From assembly GCF_001698125.1 (NCBI RefSeq), contig NZ_CP013854.1:1550001-1614000 (forward strand): a DNA stretch of 64,000 nucleotides, given 5' to 3'. Shown here in pieces: positions 41,770 through 49,958 of this stretch (position 1 is its first letter; every line of letters starts with the position of its first letter). The notes below the pieces were generated by a model. That model saw only the letters and a program-made list of their open reading frames with translations, had not been told where the DNA came from and ran no database searches. This DNA comes from Pseudonocardia sp. HH130630-07. Lineage in GTDB: Bacteria; Actinomycetota; Actinomycetes; Mycobacteriales; Pseudonocardiaceae. The position numbers and the translations under genes are program-made.

Positions 41770-42830
41770 CGTCCGGCGGGGTCCCCGCCGCCCTCCTGCG
41801 GGGCGGCACGTCCAAGGGCCTGTTCCTGCTCGCCGCGGACCTGCCGGCGGATCCGGCCGAGCGCGACGACCTGCTGCTGCGTCTGATGGGCAGCCCGGAC
41901 CCCGCCCAGATCGACGGCGTGGGCGGCGCGGTCCCGGTCACCAGCAAGGTGGCGGTCGTCGCACCGTCGGACGACCCGGAGCACGACGTCGACTACCTGT
42001 TCCTGCAGGTCGGCGTGGACGCCGCGACCGTGTCCGACCGGCAGAACTGCGGGAACCTGCTCGCCGCCGTCGGGCAGTTCGCCGTCGGGCGCGGCCTGGT
42101 CGCGGCCGGGCCCGAGCGGACCGCCGTACGCATCCGGATGGTGAACAGCGGGGCGACGGCCGTGTCCCGGTTCGCCACCCCCGGCGGCCGGGTCGACTTC
42201 ACCGGGACGACGGCGATCGCCGGCGTCCCCGGCACGGCCGCCCCGGTGCTGCTGGACATGCTCGGCACCGAGGGGTCCACGACCGGCGCGCTGCTCCCGA
42301 CCGGGCGGGTCGCCGACCGCGTCGACGGCCTGGACGTGACCTGTGTGGACAACGGGATGCCGGTCGTCGTCGTGCGGGCGGCGGATCTCGGCCTGACCGG
42401 CCACGAGCCCCCCGCCGAACTGGCCGCCGACGCCGGTCTCACCGCCCGGGTGGACGCGCTGCGGATCCGGGCCGGGGCGCTGATGGGCCTCGGCGACGTG
42501 CGCGACGCGCCGGTCCCGAAGACGACGCTGGTGGCGCCGCCGCGCACCGGCGGGGCGATCGGCACCCGCACGTTCATCCCGGTCCGCCCGCACCCCGCGA
42601 TCGGGGTGCTGGGCGCGGTCAGCGTGGTCACCGCCGGGCTGCTCGACGGCAGCGTCGCGCACGACCTGCTCGACCGCGGCACCGGCGGGCCGCTCGCCGT
42701 CGAGCACCCGTCCGGGTCGCTGGAGGTCGACGTCGAGATCGCACCGGGGGACCCGCCCCGGGTACTGCGCTCGACGGTCGTGCGCACCGCCCGGATGCTG
42801 TTCGACGGCGTCGTGTTCCCGCGGGCCTGA
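41766..42830 (+). CDS. ligU: 4-oxalomesaconate tautomerase (PrpF family)
   Basis: The 354-residue protein has the PrpF fold: AALLRGGTSKGLFLLAADLP, IDGVGGAVPVTSKVAVVAP, RQNCGNLLAAVGQFAVGRG and RTFIPVRPHPAIGVLGAVSV. In lig and gal clusters this family (LigU/GalD) isomerises 4-oxalomesaconate; elsewhere PrpF acts on aconitate. The neighbours ligI, ligK and ligJ favour the former. GTG 41766 overlaps the ligK stop. Confidence 0.83.
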   Translation: MTSGGVPAALLRGGTSKGLFLLAADLPADPAERDDLLLRLMGSPDPAQIDGVGGAVPVTSKVAVVAPSDDPEHDVDYLFLQVGVDAATVSDRQNCGNLLAAVGQFAVGRGLVAAGPERTAVRIRMVNSGATAVSRFATPGGRVDFTGTTAIAGVPGTAAPVLLDMLGTEGSTTGALLPTGRVADRVDGLDVTCVDNGMPVVVVRAADLGLTGHEPPAELAADAGLTARVDALRIRAGALMGLGDVRDAPVPKTTLVAPPRTGGAIGTRTFIPVRPHPAIGVLGAVSVVTAGLLDGSVAHDLLDRGTGGPLAVEHPSGSLEVDVEIAPGDPPRVLRSTVVRTARMLFDGVVFPRA

Positions 42831-42901
42831 CCGGTGCACCGACCGGCCGCGGCTATCGTGACCCTCCGGTGCAGCCGATCCTGGCGTGGAGGTCGTCGAC
42901 A

Positions 42902-43576
42902 ATGAGTGCTGCCGGACGCCCCGGCGCCGCAGGCCCGGTCGCGACCGTCGTCGACGCGCTGCGCGACGCGATCGCGAGCGGGGACTTCGTCCCGAACCAG
43001 CGGCTGGTCGAGGCCGACCTGTCCGAGCAGTTCGGCGCCAGCCGCGCCGCCGTCCGCTCCGCGCTGCTGGAGCTCACCAGCGAGGGGCTGGTCGAGCGGG
43101 TGCAGAACCGGGGCGCGAGGGTCCGCGCGGTGTCGCTCGCCGAGGCCGTCGAGATCACCGAGGTCCGGATGGTCCTGGAGGGGCTGCTCGCGGCCAAGGC
43201 CGCCGTCCGGCTGGACGACGACGACCGCGCCCGGCTGCGCGCGATCGGCTCCGCGATGCAGGACGCCGTCGCCGCCGGGGACCTGCTCGGCTACTCCGCG
43301 CTGAACAGCGACCTGCACACGGCGATCCGGGAGTCCGCGGGCCAGCGCACCGCGGGCACGATCCTGGAGCGGCTGCGCGGGCAGAACGTGCGCCACCAGT
43401 TCCGGCTGGCCATGCAGCCCGGACGGCCGTCGGTGTCGCTGCCCCAGCACCTCGCGATCATCGAGGCGCTGTGCGCCGGCGATCCGGACGCGGCGGAGCG
43501 GGAGATGCGCGCGCACCTGTCCAGCGTCGTCGAGGCGCTGCCGACCGTGGAGCCGGGGAGCGCCCGGCTGCGCTGA
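42902..43576 (+). CDS. GntR (FCD) regulator of the PDC genes
   Basis: The 224-residue protein has a winged helix (VVDALRDAIASGDFVPNQRL, LSEQFGASRAAVRSALLEL) and an FCD domain with LNSDLHTAIRESAG and HLAIIEALCAGDPDAAEREM. ATG 42902 has GGAGGT nine bases upstream; GTG 42869, seven bases... after TATCGT (42854-42859), is a possible leaderless start. The palindromes TTGTTAACAA before ligI and ligJ are GntR-type sites, and this is the only GntR gene in the locus, so it probably controls both transcripts. Confidence 0.85.
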   Translation: MSAAGRPGAAGPVATVVDALRDAIASGDFVPNQRLVEADLSEQFGASRAAVRSALLELTSEGLVERVQNRGARVRAVSLAEAVEITEVRMVLEGLLAAKAAVRLDDDDRARLRAIGSAMQDAVAAGDLLGYSALNSDLHTAIRESAGQRTAGTILERLRGQNVRHQFRLAMQPGRPSVSLPQHLAIIEALCAGDPDAAEREMRAHLSSVVEALPTVEPGSARLR

Positions 43577-43591
43577 GGCGGGCGGCCTCGT

Positions 43592-44608
43592 TCAGGCCGC
43601 GGCCGGCGTCAGGGCGGCCAGGCGCGGGTAGACGCGCAGGGCGTTGCCGCGGTACACGGCGTCGCGCTGGGGCCCGGTCAGGGCGGCGGCGTCGACGTAG
43701 CGGCGGGTGTCGTCGAAATGGTGCCCGGTCCGCGGGTCGATCCCCCGGACCACGCCCACCATCTCCGAGCCGAACAGCACGTTCGCGGTGTCGACGACGC
43801 CGAGCAGCAGGTCGATCCCCGGCTGGTGGTAGACGCAGGTGTCGAAGAAGACGTTGCCCATGAGGTGCTCCTCCAGCGGCGGGCGCCCGAGCATGTCGGC
43901 CAGGCCGCGGTAGCGCCCCCAGTGGTAGGGCACCGCGCCGCCGCCGTGCGGGATCACCAGCCGCAGCGCGGGGAACCGGGCGAACAGGTCACCTTGCAGG
44001 AGCTGCATGAACGCGGTGGTGTCGGCGTTGAGGTAGTGCGCGCCGGTGGCGTGGAAGACCGGCGTGCAGCTGGCCGAGACGTGCACCATCGCCGGGACGT
44101 CGAGATCGCACATCGCCTCGTACAGGCCGAACCAGTACGGGTCGGTCAGCGGCGGGGAGTCCCACCGGCCGCCGCTCGGGTCGGGATTGAGGTTGAGGCC
44201 CACGAAACCCAGCTCGGTCACGCACCGGCGCAGCTCGGCGACCGCGGCGTCCAGTGGCATCCCGGCGGTCTGCGGGAGCTGGCAGACCCCGGCGAACCGG
44301 CCGGGGAACAGGTCCGCCACCCGGGCGATCAGGTCGTTGCAGGCGCGCGCCCACGCCGTCCCGACGGCGAGGTCGCCCTCGTGGTGCGCCATCGCCGACG
44401 CCCGCGGGGAGAAGACCGTGAGGTCCGCGCCGCGCTCGTCCATCAGCCGGAGCTGGTTGCGCGCCACGCTGTCCCGGATCTCGTCGTCGGAGATCGCCGG
44501 GGGCCGCGGGGCCGGGGCCCCGTCGAGGAACGCCTGCAGCGCCTCGCCCCGCCAGCTCGTGTGCGCCTGCGGCACGGTCGTGTAGTGGCCATGGCAGTCG
44601 ATGATCAC
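43592..44608 (-). CDS. ligJ: 4-oxalomesaconate hydratase
   Basis: The 338-residue amidohydrolase-family protein starts with VIIDCHGHYTTVPQAHTSWR and has RLMDERGADLTVFSPRASAM, FVGLNLNPDPSGGRWDSPPL, RLVIPHGGGAVPYHWGRYRG and VLFGSEMVGVVRGIDPRTG, which fit LigJ. It hydrates 4-oxalomesaconate to 4-carboxy-4-hydroxy-2-oxoadipate, between LigU and LigK. GTG 44608 follows GGAGGT. It converges on the GntR gene (15 bp gap) and has its own copy of the GntR operator upstream. Confidence 0.87.
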   Translation of the reverse strand: MIIDCHGHYTTVPQAHTSWRGEALQAFLDGAPAPRPPAISDDEIRDSVARNQLRLMDERGADLTVFSPRASAMAHHEGDLAVGTAWARACNDLIARVADLFPGRFAGVCQLPQTAGMPLDAAVAELRRCVTELGFVGLNLNPDPSGGRWDSPPLTDPYWFGLYEAMCDLDVPAMVHVSASCTPVFHATGAHYLNADTTAFMQLLQGDLFARFPALRLVIPHGGGAVPYHWGRYRGLADMLGRPPLEEHLMGNVFFDTCVYHQPGIDLLLGVVDTANVLFGSEMVGVVRGIDPRTGHHFDDTRRYVDAAALTGPQRDAVYRGNALRVYPRLAALTPAAA

Positions 44609-45608
44609 GGGGACCTCCGGACGACGGAGCCGCGCACGGCGGCGGTGCGGGGCCGATGCTAACCAAATTGTTAACAATAATGAAGACACAATCCGCGGAA
44701 CAGGGCGCTCCGGCCGGGACCCGCTCCGCCAGCCCGGCCGCGAGGTCCGCCAGCGCCTCGGCCACCCGCCGGGGCGGGGACGCGTCGTGCACGGCGAGGA
44801 AGTCGGCCGGCGGGGTCGGGACGTCGTCGAGCACCTGCACCAGCTCACCGGAGGCCAGCAGCGGTGCGACCTGCCACAGCGAGCGCATCACCAGCCCGAG
44901 CCCGGCCCGGCACCACGCGGTGGCGACCTCGCCGTCGTTGCAGGCCATCGCGCCCGAGACCCGGACGATCGTGGCGTCCTCCGCCGTACCGAACCGCCAG
45001 TGCGCGGACGGGGTGTCGGTCTCCCGGATGACGATGCAGTCGTGCGCCCCCAGGTCCCCCAGGTCGTGCGGCACGCCCCGGCGGCTCAGGTAGTCCGGGG
45101 CCGCGCAGACCACCCGGCGGTTGCGCAGCAGCAACCGGACGTGCATCCGGGAGTCCGGCAGCGGCGCCGTGCGGACCGCGAAGTCGTACCCGGTGCCGCC
45201 GACGTGCACCGGGATGTGCGAGAGCTCCAGCTCGACCCGCAGGTCCGGGTGCCGGGCGGCGAACGCGCCGAGCACCGGGGCCACGTGCGCCCGGCCGAGG
45301 CCCATCGAGCAGTGCACCGCGACCCGGCCGTGCAGCCGTCCGGACTGACGCCCGACGTCGTCCTCCAGGTCCTCGATCCGGGCCAGCACGTCCGCGGCAC
45401 CCTCGGCGTAGCGACGGCCCTCGTCGGTCAGCGTGAGTCGGCGGGTGCTGCGGTTGACCAGCCGGGCGCCGAGCCGGCGCTCCACCCGGGCCAGGCGCTT
45501 GCTGACCGCCGAGACCGACACCCCCCACTGCCGGGCCGCCTCGGTCAGCGTCGGGGCGGCGGCGATCCCGGCGACGAAGCGGAGATCGTCGAGTTCCGGC
45601 AGGTCCAC
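43989..45608 (-). CDS. LysR family regulator with lost stop codon, reading into ligJ
   Basis: The first ~303 residues (45608 to about 44700) form a complete LysR protein: helix-turn-helix TLTEAARQWGVSVSAVSKRL, effector domain GRVAVHCSMGLGRAHVAPVL, and a normal end near RRVAEALADLAAGLAERVP. No stop follows. The frame continues through the GntR operator and on into ligJ in another frame, to 43989, adding about 235 unrelated residues. In the frame one base forward a TAA occurs inside the operator, so a one-base indel near the 3' end is the likely cause. It is divergent from the tartrate/malate dehydrogenase gene and is probably its DmlR-type activator. Confidence 0.7.
   Translation of the reverse strand: MDLPELDDLRFVAGIAAAPTLTEAARQWGVSVSAVSKRLARVERRLGARLVNRSTRRLTLTDEGRRYAEGAADVLARIEDLEDDVGRQSGRLHGRVAVHCSMGLGRAHVAPVLGAFAARHPDLRVELELSHIPVHVGGTGYDFAVRTAPLPDSRMHVRLLLRNRRVVCAAPDYLSRRGVPHDLGDLGAHDCIVIRETDTPSAHWRFGTAEDATIVRVSGAMACNDGEVATAWCRAGLGLVMRSLWQVAPLLASGELVQVLDDVPTPPADFLAVHDASPPRRVAEALADLAAGLAERVPAGAPCSADCVFIIVNNLVSIGPAPPPCAAPSSGGPRDHRLPWPLHDRAAGAHELAGRGAAGVPRRGPGPAAPGDLRRRDPGQRGAQPAPADGRARRGPHGLLPAGVGDGAPRGRPRRRDGVGARLQRPDRPGGGPVPRPVRRGLPAPADRRDATGRRGRRAAPVRDRAGFRGPQPQSRPERRPVGLPAADRPVLVRPVRGDVRSRRPGDGARLGQLHAGLPRHRRALPQRRHHRVHAAPAR
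44666..44679 (-). promoter_or_regulatory. GntR-type operator before ligJ
   Basis: AATTGTTAACAATA differs from the perfect palindrome before ligI (38600-38613) only in the last base, and both follow ACCAAA or ACCAA. It lies 58 bp before the ligJ start. The read-through extension of the LysR gene passes across it. Confidence 0.75.
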
Positions 45609-45616
45609 CGCCGCTC

Positions 45617-45633
45617 CTTTCGCGTGACGAAAG
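45617..45633. promoter_or_regulatory. LysR-type T-N11-A box
   Basis: CTTTCG-CGTGA-CGAAAG is a perfect 6-bp inverted repeat and contains T-N11-A. It lies eight bases upstream of the LysR ATG and 80 bp before the divergent dehydrogenase start, as expected for an autoregulating LysR activator. Confidence 0.65.
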
Positions 45634-45712
45634 ACTGTCCGGTGCAGTCTGCCCTGTCCTGGGCCAGGATCTCGTCGGAGGATAGAAGCACCGCAACGTG
45701 AGGAGAGCGCGC

Positions 45713-46786
45713 ATGGCCACGCACCGCATCGCCGTCATTCCCGGGGACGGGATCGGCAAGGAGGTCGTCCCCGAGGGCGTCCGGGTGCTCGAGACGGCCG
45801 CCGAGCGGTTCGGGTTCGGGCTCGACCTGACCGAGTTCGACTTCGTGTCCGCCGACTACTGGCTCGAACACGGCACGATGCTCCCCGAGCACTGGTACGA
45901 GCAGCTGTCCGGCTTCGACGCGCTGTTCTTCGGCGCCGTCGGCTGGCCCGCGGTGCTCCCGGACCACGAGTCGCTGTGGGGCAGCCTGCTGCAGTTCCGG
46001 CGCCGCTTCGACCAGTACGTCAACCTGCGTCCGGCCCGGCTGCTGCCCGGGGTGACCGCGCCGCTGGCCGGCCGCGGGCCCGGCGACATCGACATGTGGA
46101 TCGTCCGGGAGAACACCGAGGGCGAGTACTCCAGCGTCGGTGGGCGGATGTTCGCCGGCACCGACCGGGAGACGGTCATCCAGGAGACCGTCATGACGCG
46201 CACCGGGGTGGACCGGGTGCTGCGCTACGCGTTCGAGCTGGCGCAGAGCCGCCCGGAGCGCCACCTCACCTCGGCGACGAAGAGCAACGGCATCTCGATC
46301 ACCATGCCGTACTGGGACGAGCGGGTCGCCGCGATGGCCGAGCAGTACCCGGAGGTGACCGTCGACCAGTACCACATCGACATCCTCACGGCGCAGTTCG
46401 TGCTGCACCCGGACCGGTTCGACGTCGTCGTCGCCAGCAACCTGTTCGGCGACATCCTGTCCGACCTCGGACCGGCCTGCACCGGGACGATCGGCATCGC
46501 GCCGAGCGCGAACATCAACCCGGACCGCACCCACCCGAGCCTGTTCGAGCCGGTGCACGGCTCGGCCCCGGACATCGCCGGGAAGGGCATCGCCAACCCG
46601 GTCGGCCAGATCTGGTGCGGGGCGATGATGCTGGAACACCTCGGCGAGCAGGAGGCCGCCGACGCCGTGGTGGCCGCGCTGTCCGAGGTGGTCGGCCGGG
46701 GCGGCCCGACGACGACGCCCGATCTCGGCGGCTCCGGCACCACCGCGTCGCTGGGCGCCGCGATCGCCGACGCCGTGCGGGGCTGA
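45713..46786 (+). CDS. Tartrate / D-malate dehydrogenase (decarboxylating)
   Basis: The 357-residue protein belongs to the isocitrate/isopropylmalate dehydrogenase family: RIAVIPGDGIGKEVVPEGVR, WIVRENTEGEYSSVGGRMFA, SATKSNGISITMPYWDERV, and VVVASNLFGDILSDLGPACT with the metal Asp residues. The text is closest to TtuC/DmlA. It oxidises tartrate or D-malate with NAD. ATG 45713 follows GAGGAGAG. Pairing with a divergent LysR gene supports TtuC/DmlA over LeuB. Confidence 0.85.
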   Translation: MATHRIAVIPGDGIGKEVVPEGVRVLETAAERFGFGLDLTEFDFVSADYWLEHGTMLPEHWYEQLSGFDALFFGAVGWPAVLPDHESLWGSLLQFRRRFDQYVNLRPARLLPGVTAPLAGRGPGDIDMWIVRENTEGEYSSVGGRMFAGTDRETVIQETVMTRTGVDRVLRYAFELAQSRPERHLTSATKSNGISITMPYWDERVAAMAEQYPEVTVDQYHIDILTAQFVLHPDRFDVVVASNLFGDILSDLGPACTGTIGIAPSANINPDRTHPSLFEPVHGSAPDIAGKGIANPVGQIWCGAMMLEHLGEQEAADAVVAALSEVVGRGGPTTTPDLGGSGTTASLGAAIADAVRG

Positions 46787-46806
46787 CCCGGCACCGGCCC
46801 TACCTG

Positions 46807-46878
46807 GTCCATGATCACGATCCGCGGAACGAACCGCCGGTGCAGGGCGGTCCGACTCCACGCACCGTGATCATGGAC
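46807..46878. repeat. 72-bp element with perfect 13-bp terminal inverted repeats
   Basis: GTCCATGATCACG (46807-46819) and CGTGATCATGGAC (46866-46878) flank 46 bp in the 115-bp gap between two convergent genes. The arms are long and far apart for a simple terminator. It may be a small dispersed palindromic element or a long hairpin terminator. Confidence 0.6.
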
Positions 46879-46901
46879 GGGTACGCCGGGCAGGCTCCGG
46901 A

Positions 46902-47747
46902 TCAGGCGTAGGTGTGGAACCCGCGCCCGGCCTTCTTCCCGAGCAGGCCCGCCTCCACCATCCGTGCCAGCAGCGGCGGCGGCGCGTACAGCGGCTCCTT
47001 GAACTCGGCGTACATCGACTCCGCGACGGCCTTCACCGTGTCCAGCCCGATCAGGTCCGACAGCGCCAGCGGGCCCTGCGGGTGCGCGCAGCCCCGGACG
47101 AGGCCCTCGTCGATGTCCTCGGCGGTGGCGAACCCGGACTCCATCATCCGGATCGCCGAGAGCAGGAACGGCACGAGCAGCGCGTTCACCACGAACCCGG
47201 CCCGGTCCTGGCAGTCGATGGCCTTCTTGCCCAGCCCCTCCTCGACGAACGAGCGGGCGCCGGCCAGCGTCGCCTCCCCCGTCATCAGGCTCGGGACCAG
47301 CTCCACCAGCGAGAGCACCGGAACCGGGTTGAAGAAGTGGATCCCGACGACCTGGTCCGGCCGGGACGTCGCGACCGCCAGCTTCATGATCGGGATCGAC
47401 GAGGTGTTGGACGCCAGGATCGCCGCCGGGTCGGTGACGATCCGGTCGAGATCCCGGAACACCCCGGTCTTGATCTCCTCGTCCTCCGCGATCGCCTCGA
47501 CGACCAGCTCGCGGTCGGCCAGCGCGTCGAGCCCCTCGACGACCTCCAGCCGCTCCAGCACGGCGGCGGCGGACTCGATGCGCCCGCGCTGCTCGGCCCG
47601 CTCCAGCGACGTCGTCAGCCGCTCGGTACCGATCTTCACCGCCTCCGGGGACGTCTCGACGACCCGGACGTCGTACCCGGCGCGCGCCGTGACCTCCGCG
47701 ATGCCGGACCCCATCTGACCGCAGCCGACGACCCCTACCCGCTCCAT
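46902..47747 (-). CDS. 3-hydroxybutyryl-CoA dehydrogenase
   Basis: The 281-residue protein has the NAD motif VGVVGCGQMGSGIAEVTARA, ILASNTSSIPIMKLAVATSR, the catalytic His in VVGIHFFNPVPVLSLVELVP, and RAGFVVNALLVPFLLSAIRM with DLIGLDTVKAVAESMY near the end. It is a single-domain 3-hydroxyacyl-CoA dehydrogenase like Hbd/FadB2, acting in short-chain CoA metabolism. ATG 47747 follows GGGGAGCGG; an earlier ATG at 47780 would only add a short tail. Confidence 0.9.
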   Translation of the reverse strand: MERVGVVGCGQMGSGIAEVTARAGYDVRVVETSPEAVKIGTERLTTSLERAEQRGRIESAAAVLERLEVVEGLDALADRELVVEAIAEDEEIKTGVFRDLDRIVTDPAAILASNTSSIPIMKLAVATSRPDQVVGIHFFNPVPVLSLVELVPSLMTGEATLAGARSFVEEGLGKKAIDCQDRAGFVVNALLVPFLLSAIRMMESGFATAEDIDEGLVRGCAHPQGPLALSDLIGLDTVKAVAESMYAEFKEPLYAPPPLLARMVEAGLLGKKAGRGFHTYA

Positions 47748-47847
47748 ACCGCTCCCCGCTGTCGCTGTTGGTCCGGCCATCATCACACCGCCGCGGCGGT
47801 CATCGCGTCCCGGTGTGACGAGCCCCGGCGCGGTTATCGTCGGGTCC

Positions 47848-49077
47848 GTGGGCACCGATCTGGCCGAGCTGTACCGCGACCTGCACCGCCATCCCGAGCT
47901 GTCCTTCGCCGAGACCCGCACCGCGGGCATCGCCGCGGACCGGCTGCGCGCCGCCGGGTTCGACGTCACCGAGGGGGTGGGACGGACCGGCGTGGTCGGC
48001 GTCCTGCGGAGCGGCGACGGCCCGACCGTGCTGCTGCGTGCCGACATGGACGCACTCCCGGTCGCCGAGGACACCGGCCTGGACTACGCCAGCACCGCCC
48101 GCGGCACGACGCCCGACGGCGCGGACACCGCCGTCGCGCACGCCTGCGGGCACGACGTCCACGTGACCTGCCTGGCCGGCGCCGCCGCCGAGCTGGCCGC
48201 CACCAGCGACACCTGGTCCGGGACGCTGCTGGCGGTCTTCCAGCCGGCCGAGGAGTTCGGCGCCGGGGCCGACGCGATGCTCGACGACGGCCTGTACAGC
48301 CGCTTCGGCGTCCCCGACGTCGTGCTCGGCCAGCACGTCGCGCCGCTGCCCGCCGGCGTCATCGGGCTCACCGCGGGGCCGGCGTTCGCGGGCAGCGACA
48401 CCCTGCGGGTGAGCCTGCACGGGGCGGGCGGCCACGGCTCCCGCCCGGAGACGACCGTGGACCCGGTCCTGCTGGCCGCGTCGACCGTGCAGCGCCTGCA
48501 CGCCGTCGTCTCCCGGGAGATCGCGGCGACCGAGACGGCGGTGCTCACCGTCGGCATGCTCCGCGCCGGGACCAAGGAGAACGTCATCCCGGACTCCGCC
48601 GAGCTGGGGCTGACCGTGCGGTCCTACACCCCCGCCGTCCGGGACCGGCTGCTGGCCGCGATCGAGCGGATCGTCCGGGGCGAGGCGATGGCCTCCGGCG
48701 CGCCCCGGGACCCGGAGATCCGCGTCGTGGAGACCTTCGAGCCCCTGGTCAACGACCCGGCCGCGGTCGAGCGCACCCGTCCCGCACTCGCGACGGCGAC
48801 CCCGTTGCCGGTCATCGACCCGGGCCCGGTCACCGGCAGCGAGGACGTCGGCCGGTTCGCCGTCGCCGCGGGCGTCCCCTGCGTGTACTGGCTGCTCGGC
48901 GGCGCCGATCCGGCGGAGTTCGCGGACTGCACCGGCGTCGAGGACATCCGGACCCGCATCGCCGGGCTGCCGTCGAACCACTCCCCCCGCTACGCCCCGG
49001 TGATCGAACCGACGCTGTCCACCGGCGTCGCCGCCCTGACCGCCGCCGCCCGCACCTGGCTCCCCCCAACAACCTGA
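47848..49077 (+). CDS. M20 family amidohydrolase / aminoacylase
   Basis: The 409-residue protein matches M20D amidohydrolases: LYRDLHRHPELSFAETRTAG, LLRADMDALPVAEDTGLDY, AHACGHDVHVTCLAGAAAEL (metal Cys/His), FQPAEEFGAGADAMLDDG and GGHGSRPETTVDPVLLAA. It hydrolyses N-acyl or carbamoyl amino acids in the cytoplasm. GTG 47848 lies seven bases after TATCGT (47835-47840), a pattern that favours a leaderless start here over GTG 47815. Confidence 0.87.
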   Translation: MGTDLAELYRDLHRHPELSFAETRTAGIAADRLRAAGFDVTEGVGRTGVVGVLRSGDGPTVLLRADMDALPVAEDTGLDYASTARGTTPDGADTAVAHACGHDVHVTCLAGAAAELAATSDTWSGTLLAVFQPAEEFGAGADAMLDDGLYSRFGVPDVVLGQHVAPLPAGVIGLTAGPAFAGSDTLRVSLHGAGGHGSRPETTVDPVLLAASTVQRLHAVVSREIAATETAVLTVGMLRAGTKENVIPDSAELGLTVRSYTPAVRDRLLAAIERIVRGEAMASGAPRDPEIRVVETFEPLVNDPAAVERTRPALATATPLPVIDPGPVTGSEDVGRFAVAAGVPCVYWLLGGADPAEFADCTGVEDIRTRIAGLPSNHSPRYAPVIEPTLSTGVAALTAAARTWLPPTT

Positions 49078-49277
49078 CCCCCCGCCCCGCCCCGTGCCCG
49101 CCACCGCTCCCGCTCGCCGGTCACGTCAACGCTCACGCGATCGGGTGCGCACGGCGACAACGGGTGCGCGTCCACGGAGCGAGCCGTGGTCACGGCCACG
49201 GCGACCGGCCGGACTCGAGGCATCCGCGGCGTCGGCGATGGTTTCGCCGGAATGTCCGGTTTGGCTACCCTGCGGTG

Positions 49278-49958
49278 GTGCGGGTTCTGGTGGTCGAGGA
49301 CGACGACCGGGTCGCGCGCGGCCTCGTCCGCGCGCTGGGCCGGGCCGGGTACCAGGTCGTCCGCGCCGCCGACATCGCCGCGGCGCACGCACTGATCGAC
49401 GAGCAGCTGCCGGACCTCGCACTCGTCGACATGGGCCTGCCGGACGGCCACGGCGGCGCCGTGCTCCGCCGGTTGCGGGAGCACCCGGCGATCGGCGTCC
49501 TCGTCGTGACCGCCCGGGACGGCGAGGCGGACCGGGTGGTCGGCCTGCGCGCCGGTGCCGACGACTACGTCGTGAAACCGTTCAGCCTCGCCGAGCTGCT
49601 GGCCAGGGTCGAGGCGGTCAGCCGGCGCACCCGCCCGCTGCGCCAGGCCACTCCGGCGGCCGCCGTCGTGCATCGGCTGCGGACGCTCGAACTGGACGTG
49701 ACCGCCCGCGTCCTGCGGGACGGCGACGACGGCTGGTCGGTCGCGCTCACCTCGATCGAGTCCGCGGTGCTGGCGTTGCTGCTGGAGCGCGCGGGCCGCC
49801 CGGTGGAACGCCGGTTCGTGCTCGACCAGGTGTGGTCCTCGCCGGCCGAACCCGGCTCGCGCACCCTGGACACGCACATGGCGACCCTGCGCGGCAAGCT
49901 CGGTGACCGCCTGGCCATCCGCACCCTGCGCGGCGTCGGGTTCCGGGTCGACCCGTGA
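49278..49958 (+). CDS. OmpR-type response regulator
   Basis: The 226-residue protein has a receiver domain (VLVVEDDDRVARGLVRALGR, phospho-acceptor in LALVDMGLPDGHGG, and the Lys in ADDYVVKPFSLAELLARVEA) and a winged helix (LTSIESAVLALLLERAGRPV, SRTLDTHMATLRGKLGDRLA). It resembles TctD/PrrA-type regulators. TACCCT (49266-49271) six bases before GTG 49278 suggests a leaderless start. It overlaps the kinase gene by four bases. Near TAXI and dctA genes it probably regulates carboxylate uptake. Confidence 0.87.
   Translation: MRVLVVEDDDRVARGLVRALGRAGYQVVRAADIAAAHALIDEQLPDLALVDMGLPDGHGGAVLRRLREHPAIGVLVVTARDGEADRVVGLRAGADDYVVKPFSLAELLARVEAVSRRTRPLRQATPAAAVVHRLRTLELDVTARVLRDGDDGWSVALTSIESAVLALLLERAGRPVERRFVLDQVWSSPAEPGSRTLDTHMATLRGKLGDRLAIRTLRGVGFRVDP

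Noticed and set aside
43989..44608. A genuine LysR-amidohydrolase fusion
   Set aside because: The LysR extension is not in the ligJ frame, so the added residues are unrelated to LigJ.
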